A DNA stretch of 64,000 nucleotides from Bacteroidota bacterium (GTDB taxonomy: Bacteria; Bacteroidota; Bacteroidia; B-17B0; Aurantibacillaceae), in assembly GCA_016708845.1 (NCBI GenBank), contig JADJFB010000012.1, positions 62,001-126,000 on the forward strand, given 5' to 3'. Position 1 is the stretch's first letter, and each line of letters begins with the position of its first letter. Below the pieces are notes generated by a model. It did not search any database. It saw only the letters and a program-made list of their open reading frames with translations, and was not told the origin of the DNA. Shown piece after piece: positions 9,054 to 18,824 of this stretch. The position numbers were made by a program, and so were the translations under genes.

Positions 9054-12000
9054 TTACTTCTTAAATACGGTAATAAAGCCTGAGTATTTTTTATCCTGAG
9101 GAACATCAATTACATAAAAGAATGTACCATCAGAAACGCCATCACCTTTCCATTCGTTATTATAGTTAGTGCTTTCAAACACTTTTAATCCCCATCTGTC
9201 AAAAATTGTAACACTTGTATTTGGGTGGTATTCTATGTTTTGATTCTAAAAAGTCATTAGCTAAATCTCCGTTTGGAGTAATAACGTTTGGTATTTCAAT
9301 TTGGCAAGGAGGTAATACATTAATGATTTGAATATCAGATTGCTGATAACCACAGCTATCTGTTATCATCACTTGTATTAGATAGTTTCCTTCATTTGCA
9401 GGAGTAGTTGACGATAAACCTGAAGTATTTGAAATGCTATTGTTATTAGGTAATAAGAACCATTGGTAGCTGTAATCAGGATAACCACCACTTGATGTTG
9501 ATGATAAAGTAAATGGAGTATTACCACATAAAGATACCGAATCAACAATGGCGATATTTAATGTATTTGGTAAAACAACAATTACATCATTATCACTTGT
9601 TTGGTATTGACAGCTATCCATTACGCTAACTGATACAACGTAAGTACCACCGCTAGATGGACTTGTATAGCTTAATGTTGGTGTATTTGCTACTGGAGTG
9701 GAATTTACTGACCAAGTGTAATTATAAATAGCATGACCTCCAGTTATAGTTGCATTTAAATCCAATGGTTTGTTAGGACAAGTAAGAATTGAATTTGTAA
9801 TAGCAACCCCTAAATCATTTACAAAGTTTTTAACGACTACTGTATCCGAGGTTGGCATAGCACATACGCCGTTAACAGTAACTACTAAAGTAGTAGTAAC
9901 GTTACTGTTAGTAGTATAGCTAGCAGTACTATTGGTTCCTGGAGCTGGCGTGTTAGTTGGTAATTCTGTCCAAGCATAAGTATATGGCGTGCCCGCATTT
10001 CCAGTTGTTGCTGATCCCGCAACAGGATTAAATGTAAATGGTTGATTTAAACATTTAGTAACATCTGCTAAAGGTGTAATAATTAAGTTGGCCATCGGAA
10101 TTACATTTACCGTAATAATTGCACTATCAGGAGTACTACTTGCGCAAGGAGAATTTCCTATAACCATATATGTATTTGTACCTATTGCTGGAGGTGTAAC
10201 CGTGATACTTGAAGATGTAGCTATAGGCTGTAATGGCCCACCTGTTCCATTTTGGTAAAACCAGTTATAGTTAAATGCTCCTAGTGCAGATAAATCAGTG
10301 GTTGTTCCTTCACAAAGTAATGTATTAGTTATAGCTGTAGTTATGCTAGTTGTGATAGGAGGATATAAAATGGCAATAGTTTGTGTTGCTACACAGCCAC
10401 CAATAGGATTTGTTACAGAGAACGTATAAACTACATTTCCCCCTGCTGGAGGAGTTGAAAACGTTGGTTCCACTTTTAATGAATCGTTTCCAAAATTTGC
10501 TGTAATCGTTCCGTTTGATGAAACGGTTACTGTATAAGCAGAAGGCATAGAAGCTCCACAATTCCCAAATTGTACATTTGGTCTGTTAGTAGAAGTAATA
10601 CCAGCGTTAGTAGTCATACAAGCAACAATTCCATCACTGTTAAAATATCTTACTGAGTTGAAAGTAGTAACAGTATATGGAGATGATGAATTGTTTGTCC
10701 AAGATGGATTAGTAATACTATTACAAACATCAATCAAAATATTTGAAACACCATCCCATTCATAGGCGTTAGCAAAATTATAAGTATTCCAGCCAGTTGT
10801 AATATTAGCAGTTGGCGCGTAATACACTTGAATTAATCCAGTATTATCAAATGTTGTTGTAGTTAAGGCAACATCGTTTGTACATTTCATTTTAATTGTG
10901 AAATCAGGGTAGCTAGTAATACCATTAATAGTTGTTACGTTAAATGATATACTTGAAATTTTACCTGCTTGAACACCGGCTGCTAATAACTCAGAAGCTC
11001 TATATAAAATTTGATGTCTTGTATTTCTGTAGAAATTACCATAAACAGCAGGATAACTTGTACTTGTGTTAACTAATGTACCATTTCCTATTTGTATGCT
11101 GTTTGGCATTGCACATGAACCAGAAGAGGATAAGCCGCAACTTGCTGGTGCTGTTTCTCCAAAATTAAAATTGAAGGTAACTGCCTCAGGGAAACAAGTG
11201 ACAGTGCTGGTTGGTGTAATTGTAAAGTTAGTTGGTATTACTCCAACGGTTACCGTATTGTTATAAATACATAAACCATCGCTGATAACTGCGGTGTATG
11301 TGCCAGGCGCTAAAGTAGTTAAGGATACAGATGTTGCAGTACTTGTAGTTGTATTTGTTACAGTGTTTGCAGCTGTAGGTCCAGTAACTAAATAACTATA
11401 TGGAGCAGAAAAAGGTGTACTTAAGTTTAATACAGTTGTTCCGTTGCTATCATTTGGACAAACATTAGTTGTATTTGAAAAATAAGAGCTTCCACCTGCC
11501 ACTAAGTTTAAAGTATAAGCTATGGAATCTCTACAACCTTGCGCATTATTATATACAGCTGTATAAATATCTCCAGCAACTGCGCTAGTAATATATAGAG
11601 TATCATTAATGCCTATTGGTGCTGGTAATAATACATTGTTATGGTACCAAGAATAGTTATTTCCTCCAGGTAACGGAATGGAAGTGGCGTTGCCGCAAAA
11701 AGGTTTGTTTTGAGCTACAAAAAATGGTGGGGCAACACCAACTGATAAGTTGGCAGAGGCTTGCCCGCAGGTAGTTGAGGAGACGAGAACACTATAGGTT
11801 CCAGGCGCTAAGCCAGTAGCGACTTGGGCGTTACTTACTACTGTTCCAGCATTAGAGCCAGAGGTGCTTGTCCAAGTATAAGTATAAATCCCATTACTAC
11901 CACTCGCTTGAACTGAAGCTGTACCAGAGTTGCCTCCAGCACAAGAACTTGTCGAATTTAAATTAATAATGTTAACCGTTGTAAAACCAATATTTACAGT

Positions 12001-13240
12001 TTGTCAATGCACATCCACCTGGCGAAACCATACTTACAGAGTAAGTCGTTCCAGGAACCGCAGGAGTTTGAATTAGAGTGTCATTTGTTGCGCCTGTAAT
12101 TAAATTTCCACTTGGATCATACCATTGATAGTTAGTAAATCCTGTTGGTGCTACTAAAGTTGCGAAGTTAGAGCCAGAACACATGTTTGCATAAGGAGTT
12201 CCAATACCACCGCATTCTGCATCAACATAAGCGTAACCCCAGTGTCCACTTTGTGTACAGCCACCTACTTCAAAATTAATAGATACATTCGTTCCCGAAG
12301 GTAAAGTAGATAAATCAACAGAGTAATATTGCCATTTTCTATAAAATGTTGGATCAAAAGTACTACCAACAACCGATTGCATTAATGAATCTGAAGGCAA
12401 AGAAGATTTTGGATTAAACGTGTAAGAAGTACAACCTGGTAATATTGCTCCGGTTCCTTCATTTCTAACTTCTACTTTAAAGTATGGAGATTCTTCTACA
12501 GCGTGACCAGATGGATTTTGTAAAACAACCGCATAACTGAAAGATAAACGTTGATTTGTAGCAGATGACGTAGTGATGTATTTTAAACGACACGCTCTGT
12601 AATTTGAATTTTGACCGTTCATTCTCACAGAAACTGGATCAAAACTGAATGGACTAACGAATGGAATTTCTGAAAAAGTTTGTGTACCAACTGCTTTACA
12701 AGCCGCATCATCATAGCCGTTTATCGTTAATAGATTTGGGTCAACTGCGGGCAGCGACATGATTGTATGGTAATTGATTGTGTTCGTAGAAGGAACATTA
12801 TTTCCAGCTGTATTAATAATTGTAGCACCAGTAGATGTATAATTTGGATTTCCTCCAACAGGACCCGTTGCTACAGTTCCAATACCGCCTGTCCAGCCAT
12901 TAAAGTTATATTGTTCAAAGCCCATGTTTGGACACCCTAAACTCATAGGCTTGTTTGGCTCTAAATAAATTACCGTTTCCTGAATACCAGGTGTACCAGC
13001 TTGTTCGTATGGAGAATGTTTATGACTTTGTTTTGCCAAAGCTTGTTTCGAAGCAAAATCATTCTTCAAAAATTTAACATAACCTTCAATTTCAGAGGCT
13101 TTAATACCTTTAGCTTTTGCCTGTTCACGCGCTGCTTTTTCATCAAAATGATAAGCGTCTGCTTTTTTAGTTTGCGCTATTACTGTTTGCGAAAAGCTTA
13201 ATGTAATTAAGGCAATTGCGATACATAATATTTTTTTCAT
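9054..13240 (-). CDS. Large T9SS-secreted protein with type B C-terminal domain (two frameshifts)
   Basis: About 1394 residues once two single-base breaks are allowed for. A signal peptide (MKKILCIAIALITLSFSQ..AQ) precedes an N-terminal region of about 400 residues, then repeated PKD/SprB-like units with patterns such as GGHAIYNYTWS and GGYPDYSYQWF, and a domain around minus-strand position 11000 with a jelly-roll-like look. The C-terminus (IPNVITPNGDLANDFL, then VTIFDRWGLKVFES) is the gliding-motility-associated CHU_C/type B sorting domain, which directs export by T9SS and usually surface attachment. Breaks: an extra base in the T3 run at 12000-12002 and in the T4 run at 9238-9241 (plus-strand letters). 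The stop is at 9054-9056. Function beyond surface adhesion is not evident. Confidence 0.85.
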
Positions 13241-13467
13241 GTCTTGTTTTTTAGTTCTATTATAAAATCTGTAGTTAATTTGAAGAAATCAATCAAATAA
13301 CTTCTAAACACTTAATTTTAAACATCTTATTCTTATTCAAATATAAAACCTTTTTTTTAATTTAACAATTATTATACCTTATAATATTAAGTATTTATCT
13401 GTTAAAAAAGGCTCTTTATGGTATTTCTATTATTTTGCGCAAAATTTTCCAGTCTAAGCTTTTACAT

Positions 13468-13475
13468 TAACTTTG
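13468..13475 (+). promoter_or_regulatory. -7 box of the PBP1A gene
   Basis: TAACTTTG matches TAnnTTTG exactly, 12 bases before the ATG at 13488. It argues that translation starts at 13488 and not at the in-frame TTG at 13473, which lies inside the box. No good -33 element was found at the right distance. Confidence 0.5.
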
Positions 13476-13487
13476 CAATTCGATATC

Positions 13488-15746
13488 ATGGCTGCAAATA
13501 AATTAACAAAATACATTCGTTTTACTTGGCTATTGGTATGGCTGCCTTTTACTCTAATTTTTTTATTAATCAGTTTTATTTCACTCGAAATTTTTGTTGA
13601 TTTACCTAGCGTTCAGGAGCTTCAGAATCCTAAAAGTAATTTAGCTACGGTTATTTATAGTAGTGATATGAAAACGCTTGGGAAGTATTATGCCGAAAAT
13701 AGAGTGAGTGTAAAGTATTATGAGTTAGATAAAGATTTAGTAAATGCCTTAATTGCAACCGAAGATGCCCGTTTTTTGGAGCACAGTGGTGTTGATTTAA
13801 GAGCTTTGGGGAGAGCTGTTTTTGGAGCATTAACTGGAAGTTCGAGTAGTGGAGGAGGAAGTACACTTTCGCAACAATTAGCGAAAATGATGTTCCCTCG
13901 CGAAAAATTAAGCAAATTTGAAACAGTTATCAGAAAATTAAAAGAGTGGGTGATTGCTGCTCGATTAGAGAAAAATTACACAAAAGATGAAATTTTAGCA
14001 TTGTATTTAAATAAGTTTGATTTCTTAAATCAAGCGGTTGGTGTTAAATCTGCCGCGCAAATATATTTTAATAGAACACAAGATAGTTTAGAAATTCAAC
14101 AAGCCGCCATGTTGATTGGAATGGCAAAAAACCCTTCCCTATTTAATCCAGTTAAAAAAGCAGATACAACACTTCATAGAAGAAATGTGGTGATGATGCA
14201 AATGGTTGTGAACGGTTTTTTAACTAAAGAAAAGTATGATAGTTTAAAAGTGTTGCCTCTTGGCGTCATTTTTCATCCAGAAGATCATAACGATGGTTTA
14301 GCGCCTTATTTCAGAGAATATTTACGTGAATATTTCTTAAAAACCTGGTGTGCAAACCACATTAATCCCGAAACAAATAAGCCGTATAATATTTACAGAG
14401 ATGGTTTAAAAATATATACAACCATCGATTCGCGTATGCAAAAATATGCGGAAGAAGCGGTAACAGAGCACATGACGGATTTACAGAAATTATTTACTAA
14501 GGAGTGTAAAACCAAAAAAAATGCGCCGTTTGCATGGAACGTCAATAAAGAACAAATAGAAAATATTATGATGAGCTCAATGAAACGTAGTGATCGCTAC
14601 CGCTCATTAAGAAATGCTGGCTTATCAAAAGAACAAATTTTAGCAGAGTTTAAAAAACCAGTTGCTATGACCGTGTATAGTTTACGTGGAGATATAGATA
14701 CAACTATGACGCCATGGGACAGTATTCGTTATTACAAAAGTTTTTTACACACAGGTTTCATTTCCATTGAACCAACTACAGGATACGTAAAAGCTTGGGT
14801 TGGTGGGGTTAATCATAAGCACTTTAAGTTTGATCACGTAAAGGTTGGTCGCCGACAAGTGGGTTCAACCTTTAAACCATTTGTGTATGCCTTAGCTATA
14901 CAAGAAGGATATTCGCCTTGCTATCAAGTAGCTAATGTGAGAACATGTATAGAAACTCCAGGTCAGCCAGCTTGGTGTCCTGATAATTCAGATGGCAATA
15001 AGGGAACAGGAAAGATGGTCACACTGCGTTATGCTTTAGCAGGTTCTATTAATTACGTTACAGCTTGGGTGATGAAACAATTTGGGCCAGATGCCGTCAT
15101 TAATTTAGTTCGTCGTTTAGGAATTACTGCACCAATTGATGCTGTGCCTTCTATTGCGCTTGGTACCCCAGATATTTCGGTATTTGAGATGGTAGCTGCT
15201 AACGCCACATTTGCAAATAAAGGAACATATATACAGCCTACTTTTATCACGCGTATTGAAGATAAAAATGGAAAAGTGTTAGAAGAATTTTTTCCAACAA
15301 CTGATGAAGTATTTAGCGAAGAAAAGGCTTACGCTATGATTCAATTAATGCGAGGAGTTGTGGATATTGGTACAGGTACGCGTTTAAGATTTAGATATAA
15401 TTTACGTAACGAAATTGCTGGTAAAACAGGAACTACTCAAAACAATGCCGATGGTTGGTTTATGGGTTTAACTCCCGATTTAGTAGCTGGATGTTGGGTT
15501 GGTGGAGAAGAGCGTAGTGTGCATTTTAATTCAACCAACGAAGGACAAGGAGCTAGTATGGCCTTGCCAATTTGGGGTAAGTTTTTTCAAAAAGTGTATG
15601 CTGATCCAAGCTTAAAGGTTAGTAAAAATGGATTTGTAAAACCGGCAAATATGGGAGATGTGCAATTGGATTGCACTGAGTTTGATAGGCAATCCGCTTT
15701 AGATATCCCAATGGAAGATTTAGATTTTGAAGGGAAGGATTACTAG
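13488..15746 (+). CDS. mrcA: Penicillin-binding protein 1A (transglycosylase/transpeptidase)
   Basis: A bifunctional class A PBP of 752 residues that polymerises and crosslinks peptidoglycan on the periplasmic face. One transmembrane anchor lies at about residues 12-37. The GT51 domain shows TEDARFLEHSGVD (catalytic Glu), GGGSTLSQQLAKMMF, and RKLKEWVIAARLEKNYTKDE followed by LALYLN. The transpeptidase domain has the active-site serine in GSTFKPF (about residue 461), SIN near 520 and KTGTT near 645. A large insert between the domains, with CIETPGQPAWCPDN near 490, is typical of Bacteroidota PBP1A. The start at ATG 13488 is set by the overlapping -7 box. An acyltransferase gene follows after 11 bases. 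The symbol follows common usage. Confidence 0.93.
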   Translation: MAANKLTKYIRFTWLLVWLPFTLIFLLISFISLEIFVDLPSVQELQNPKSNLATVIYSSDMKTLGKYYAENRVSVKYYELDKDLVNALIATEDARFLEHSGVDLRALGRAVFGALTGSSSSGGGSTLSQQLAKMMFPREKLSKFETVIRKLKEWVIAARLEKNYTKDEILALYLNKFDFLNQAVGVKSAAQIYFNRTQDSLEIQQAAMLIGMAKNPSLFNPVKKADTTLHRRNVVMMQMVVNGFLTKEKYDSLKVLPLGVIFHPEDHNDGLAPYFREYLREYFLKTWCANHINPETNKPYNIYRDGLKIYTTIDSRMQKYAEEAVTEHMTDLQKLFTKECKTKKNAPFAWNVNKEQIENIMMSSMKRSDRYRSLRNAGLSKEQILAEFKKPVAMTVYSLRGDIDTTMTPWDSIRYYKSFLHTGFISIEPTTGYVKAWVGGVNHKHFKFDHVKVGRRQVGSTFKPFVYALAIQEGYSPCYQVANVRTCIETPGQPAWCPDNSDGNKGTGKMVTLRYALAGSINYVTAWVMKQFGPDAVINLVRRLGITAPIDAVPSIALGTPDISVFEMVAANATFANKGTYIQPTFITRIEDKNGKVLEEFFPTTDEVFSEEKAYAMIQLMRGVVDIGTGTRLRFRYNLRNEIAGKTGTTQNNADGWFMGLTPDLVAGCWVGGEERSVHFNSTNEGQGASMALPIWGKFFQKVYADPSLKVSKNGFVKPANMGDVQLDCTEFDRQSALDIPMEDLDFEGKDY

Positions 15747-15757
15747 AACTCATTAAA

Positions 15758-16900
15758 ATGGAACAAAAACAAAACGATACCATATACTTTGCAAATCTTG
15801 ATATATTAAGATTTATAGCCGCTTTTATGGTAGTGATAGCGCATGCCTATGAAGGCTGGTGTGGTTGGTGGGGATATCCCGGTTTTATGTCGGTAGATGG
15901 AGATCATAAAACATTGTCAACGTTTGGAAATTATGCCAACACAGTTATAAAAAATGGCGGATTTGGTGTGGACGTATTCTTCTTAATCAGTGGATTTTTA
16001 ATTACCTATATTTTATTAGCCGAAAAAGATTTGACGGGCAAAATTGACATTAAAAAGTTTTTCATTAGACGAGGATTTAGAATTTGGCCATTGTATTTTT
16101 TATTAATTGCTGTTACCCCATTTATTGTTAGTTGGTTAAACAAACCATCTCCTGATTATCTTTCAACAGCTTTATTTTACAACAATTTTCACTCTATGAC
16201 AACTGGTAATTGGGAATATCCATTTGCGCATTTTTGGTCGATTTGTGTTGAAGAGCATTTTTATTTAGTGTGGCCTTTTTTAGTAGCATTTATTCCTAAT
16301 AGGTATTTATTAAATACATTTTGGACCGTTTTATTTATTAGTGTATTTGCCAGATTTGGTTTTAACTTATATGGAAAAGGCTTTTACTATATGTATTTGC
16401 ATACCTTATCAAGAATGGATGTGTTAGCAATTGGTGCAATTGGTGCCTATATGTACTTTAATAAAACGTTGAGGTTTACGATGCCAAAATATGTAAGAAT
16501 CGCCTTATATATTTTATTTGTAGTTGTATATGCTTCTGAACCATATAATATTTATGATGGGATGTTTTTAGCTTGCTTCAGAAAATATTTTTATGTAGCA
16601 GTAATTGCTATTGGGATGTCAAATTTTTTATTGAATCCTGATGCTTTAATTAGTTTTAAAAAGAAAAATGTGTTTCATTACTTAGGGAAGGTATCTTATG
16701 GAGTTTATATGTACAGTAATATTTTAATTGCCATTATTATCGAAAAAATAATTGTACCGTATAATATGGTAAATATGTATCTTTATTTCTTTTTAAATAT
16801 TGCGCTCACAATAATAATCTCCATAATAAGTTATGAGTTATTTGAGAAGCAGTTTTTAAAATTAAAAACACGATTTGAAGTTGTAAAAACAAGTAGATAG
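15758..16900 (+). CDS. Acyltransferase 3 family membrane protein
   Basis: A 380-residue integral membrane protein of the OafA/YrhL (acyltransferase 3) family, which acetylates or otherwise acylates cell-surface sugars. The N-terminal motif NLDILRFIAAFMVVIAHAY carries the family Arg (R18) and His (H29). The stretch FAHFWSICVEEHFYLVWPF is the second hallmark. About ten hydrophobic helices can be counted. It lies 11 bases after PBP1A and one base before scoA, so it is probably in the same transcript. A role in O-acetylation of peptidoglycan or surface polysaccharide would suit its position, but this is inference. Confidence 0.88.
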   Translation: MEQKQNDTIYFANLDILRFIAAFMVVIAHAYEGWCGWWGYPGFMSVDGDHKTLSTFGNYANTVIKNGGFGVDVFFLISGFLITYILLAEKDLTGKIDIKKFFIRRGFRIWPLYFLLIAVTPFIVSWLNKPSPDYLSTALFYNNFHSMTTGNWEYPFAHFWSICVEEHFYLVWPFLVAFIPNRYLLNTFWTVLFISVFARFGFNLYGKGFYYMYLHTLSRMDVLAIGAIGAYMYFNKTLRFTMPKYVRIALYILFVVVYASEPYNIYDGMFLACFRKYFYVAVIAIGMSNFLLNPDALISFKKKNVFHYLGKVSYGVYMYSNILIAIIIEKIIVPYNMVNMYLYFFLNIALTIIISIISYELFEKQFLKLKTRFEVVKTSR

Positions 16901-16901
16901 T

Positions 16902-17612
16902 ATGATAAACAAAGTAGTTAAAAATGTTGACGAAGCCTTAGAAGGTATAACTGATAATATGACATTATTAGTTGGTGGTTTTGGTTTATGCGGAATTCCA
17001 GAAAATAGCATTGCTGGCTTAGTAAAAAAAGGAGTAAAAGGATTAACTTGTGTGAGTAACAATGCAGGTGTAGATGATTTTGGATTGGGCTTGTTGCTTC
17101 AAACCAAACAAGTTAAAAAAATGATTTCTTCTTATGTTGGCGAAAATGCAGAATTTGAAAGACAAATGTTAAGTGGCGAATTAGAAGTAGAATTAATACC
17201 TCAAGGAACCTTAGCAACTCGTTGTTTAATGGCAGGTTTAGGTATCCCATTTTTCCCAACACCAGCAGGTGTGGGCACCGAAGTTGCTATTGGTAAGGAA
17301 GTAAAAACTATTACTTATAATGGTGAAACCAAAGATTATTTAATTGAAAAAGCATTTGAAGCAGACTACTCCATTGTTAAAGCATGGAAAGGAGATACAG
17401 CTGGAAATTTAATATTCCGTTCAACGGCGCGTAATTTTAATCAATCAATGGCAATGGCTGGAAAAATAACAATTGCTGAGGTAGAAGAATTAGTAGAGGC
17501 AGGACAATTAAATCCTGATCATATTCACGTACCAGGTATTTACGTTAACAGAATTTTTAAAGGTGAGAAATACGAAAAACGTATCGAGCAAAGAACAGTA
17601 ATTAAAAAATAA
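16902..17612 (+). CDS. scoA: 3-oxoacid CoA-transferase subunit A
   Basis: The alpha subunit (236 residues, standard length) of a succinyl-CoA:3-ketoacid or related CoA-transferase, which exchanges CoA between acyl groups in ketone-body or branched-chain metabolism. VGGFGLCGIPE near residue 22 is the CoA-binding glycine loop. SNNAGVDDFGLG, SYVGENAEFERQ, EVELIPQGTLA, IPFFPTPAGVGT and KAWKGDTAGNLIFR are all family signatures. The beta subunit gene lies 555 bases downstream, separated by an unrelated lipoprotein gene, which is unusual. The substrate cannot be told from sequence alone. Confidence 0.93.
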   Translation: MINKVVKNVDEALEGITDNMTLLVGGFGLCGIPENSIAGLVKKGVKGLTCVSNNAGVDDFGLGLLLQTKQVKKMISSYVGENAEFERQMLSGELEVELIPQGTLATRCLMAGLGIPFFPTPAGVGTEVAIGKEVKTITYNGETKDYLIEKAFEADYSIVKAWKGDTAGNLIFRSTARNFNQSMAMAGKITIAEVEELVEAGQLNPDHIHVPGIYVNRIFKGEKYEKRIEQRTVIKK

Positions 17613-17641
17613 TATATCAAAAACAATATCAAAAACAGTAT

Positions 17642-18163
17642 ATGAAAAAAGTAGTTTATTTAGCAGCATTGACAGTATTATTTGGTTGCGCAAAGGAAGA
17701 GAAGAAAAAACCATTTGAAATAGATTTGGATTTGACTGGTGAAATGATGCAGGTTAATACTCAAACAGTTATTCAAGATGAAGCGAATGCAAATAATTTT
17801 TATTCTAAAGTTGATACTTTAACAAAATATGGTTATGGATACAAAATTGTATTACCAGATTCTTTAAAAGAAACAAATTTAAAAGTTATTATATCTGCTG
17901 ATGTAAAAGAAACTGAATCAATTTCTGGGGAATTTGTTATTTCTATAAATGAACCGAATATGAACAATTTATATTGGGGTAATAGACCAGTTGCTGTTTA
18001 TTTAAAAGATTTAAATATCTGGAAATCATATAAAGATTCTATAATTATTAATTCAAATCAGAATCCAAAGAAAAATAGTCACTTGTATATTTTTAATACA
18101 AAGTTTTCGGGTGGAGGCTCATTTTGTGTAGATAACTTTAAAGTTAAAATCATTAAACAATAA
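17642..18163 (+). CDS. Small lipoprotein of unknown function
   Basis: A 173-residue protein with a lipoprotein signal peptide: MKKVVYLAALTVLFGC, lipobox LFGC, Cys16, followed by AKEEKKK. The mature part is beta-rich and contains MNNLYWGNRPVAVYL and a Cys near the end (GGGSFCVDNF). I do not recognise a family. It sits between scoA (29 bases away) and scoB (4 bases away), in the same direction, so it is cotranscribed with a CoA-transferase although a cell-envelope lipoprotein has no evident link to that enzyme. Probably a lineage-specific insertion into the operon. Confidence 0.75.
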   Translation: MKKVVYLAALTVLFGCAKEEKKKPFEIDLDLTGEMMQVNTQTVIQDEANANNFYSKVDTLTKYGYGYKIVLPDSLKETNLKVIISADVKETESISGEFVISINEPNMNNLYWGNRPVAVYLKDLNIWKSYKDSIIINSNQNPKKNSHLYIFNTKFSGGGSFCVDNFKVKIIKQ

Positions 18164-18167
18164 TTTG

Positions 18168-18824
18168 ATGTTAGATAAGAACGGAATAGCAAAACGAATT
18201 GCCAAAGAAGTAAAAGATGGCATGTATGTAAATTTAGGAATAGGTATTCCTACGTTAGTTGCCAATTTTATTCCTGAAGGTGTAAATGTGGAGCTACAAT
18301 CAGAAAATGGTATTTTAGGTATGGGGCCTTTTCCTTTTGAAGGTGAGGAAGATGCTGATTTAATTAATGCAGGTAAGCAAACGGTAACTTTATTGCCTGG
18401 ATCATCTGTATTTGATTCTTCAATGAGTTTTGGAATGATTAGGGCTCAACGCGTTAATTTAACCATATTAGGTGCTATGGAGGTAAGTGAAAATGGTGAT
18501 ATTGCTAATTGGAAAATTCCAGGCAAAATGGTGAAAGGGATGGGTGGAGCTATGGATTTAGTAGCAAGTGCAAAAAACATTATTGTTGCTATGCAACAAG
18601 TTAATAAAGCAGGTGAATCAAAGTTGCTTTCAAAATGTGATTTACCTTTAACAGGTGTTAAATGTGTTAAGAAAATAGTGACGGAGTTAGGTGTTTATTC
18701 TATATTACCTGAAGGCGGATTTAAATTATTAGAAAGAGCACCTGGGGTTACAGTTGAACAAATTAAGGCAGCGACTTTAGGAAAACTAATAGTAGAAGGT
18801 GAAATTCCTGAGATGATTGTATAA
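18168..18824 (+). CDS. scoB: 3-oxoacid CoA-transferase subunit B
   Basis: The beta subunit (218 residues) that carries the catalytic glutamate, here E46 in QSENGILGMGP, which forms the enzyme-CoA thioester in this family. Other signatures are LGIGIPTLVANF, ADLINAGKQTVTLLPG, SVFDSSMSFGMIRAQRV and PGKMVKGMGGAMDLV. I chose ATG at 18168 rather than the adjacent TTG at 18165. Its stop overlaps the start of the next membrane protein by one base (TAATG), implying coupled translation. Together with scoA it forms the CoA-transferase heteromer. Confidence 0.93.
   Translation: MLDKNGIAKRIAKEVKDGMYVNLGIGIPTLVANFIPEGVNVELQSENGILGMGPFPFEGEEDADLINAGKQTVTLLPGSSVFDSSMSFGMIRAQRVNLTILGAMEVSENGDIANWKIPGKMVKGMGGAMDLVASAKNIIVAMQQVNKAGESKLLSKCDLPLTGVKCVKKIVTELGVYSILPEGGFKLLERAPGVTVEQIKAATLGKLIVEGEIPEMIV

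Noticed and set aside
13308..13330. ACACTTAAT / ACATCTTAT pair upstream of the first adhesin
   Set aside because: Spacing is 14 bp, not 21, so it does not fit the operator pattern.
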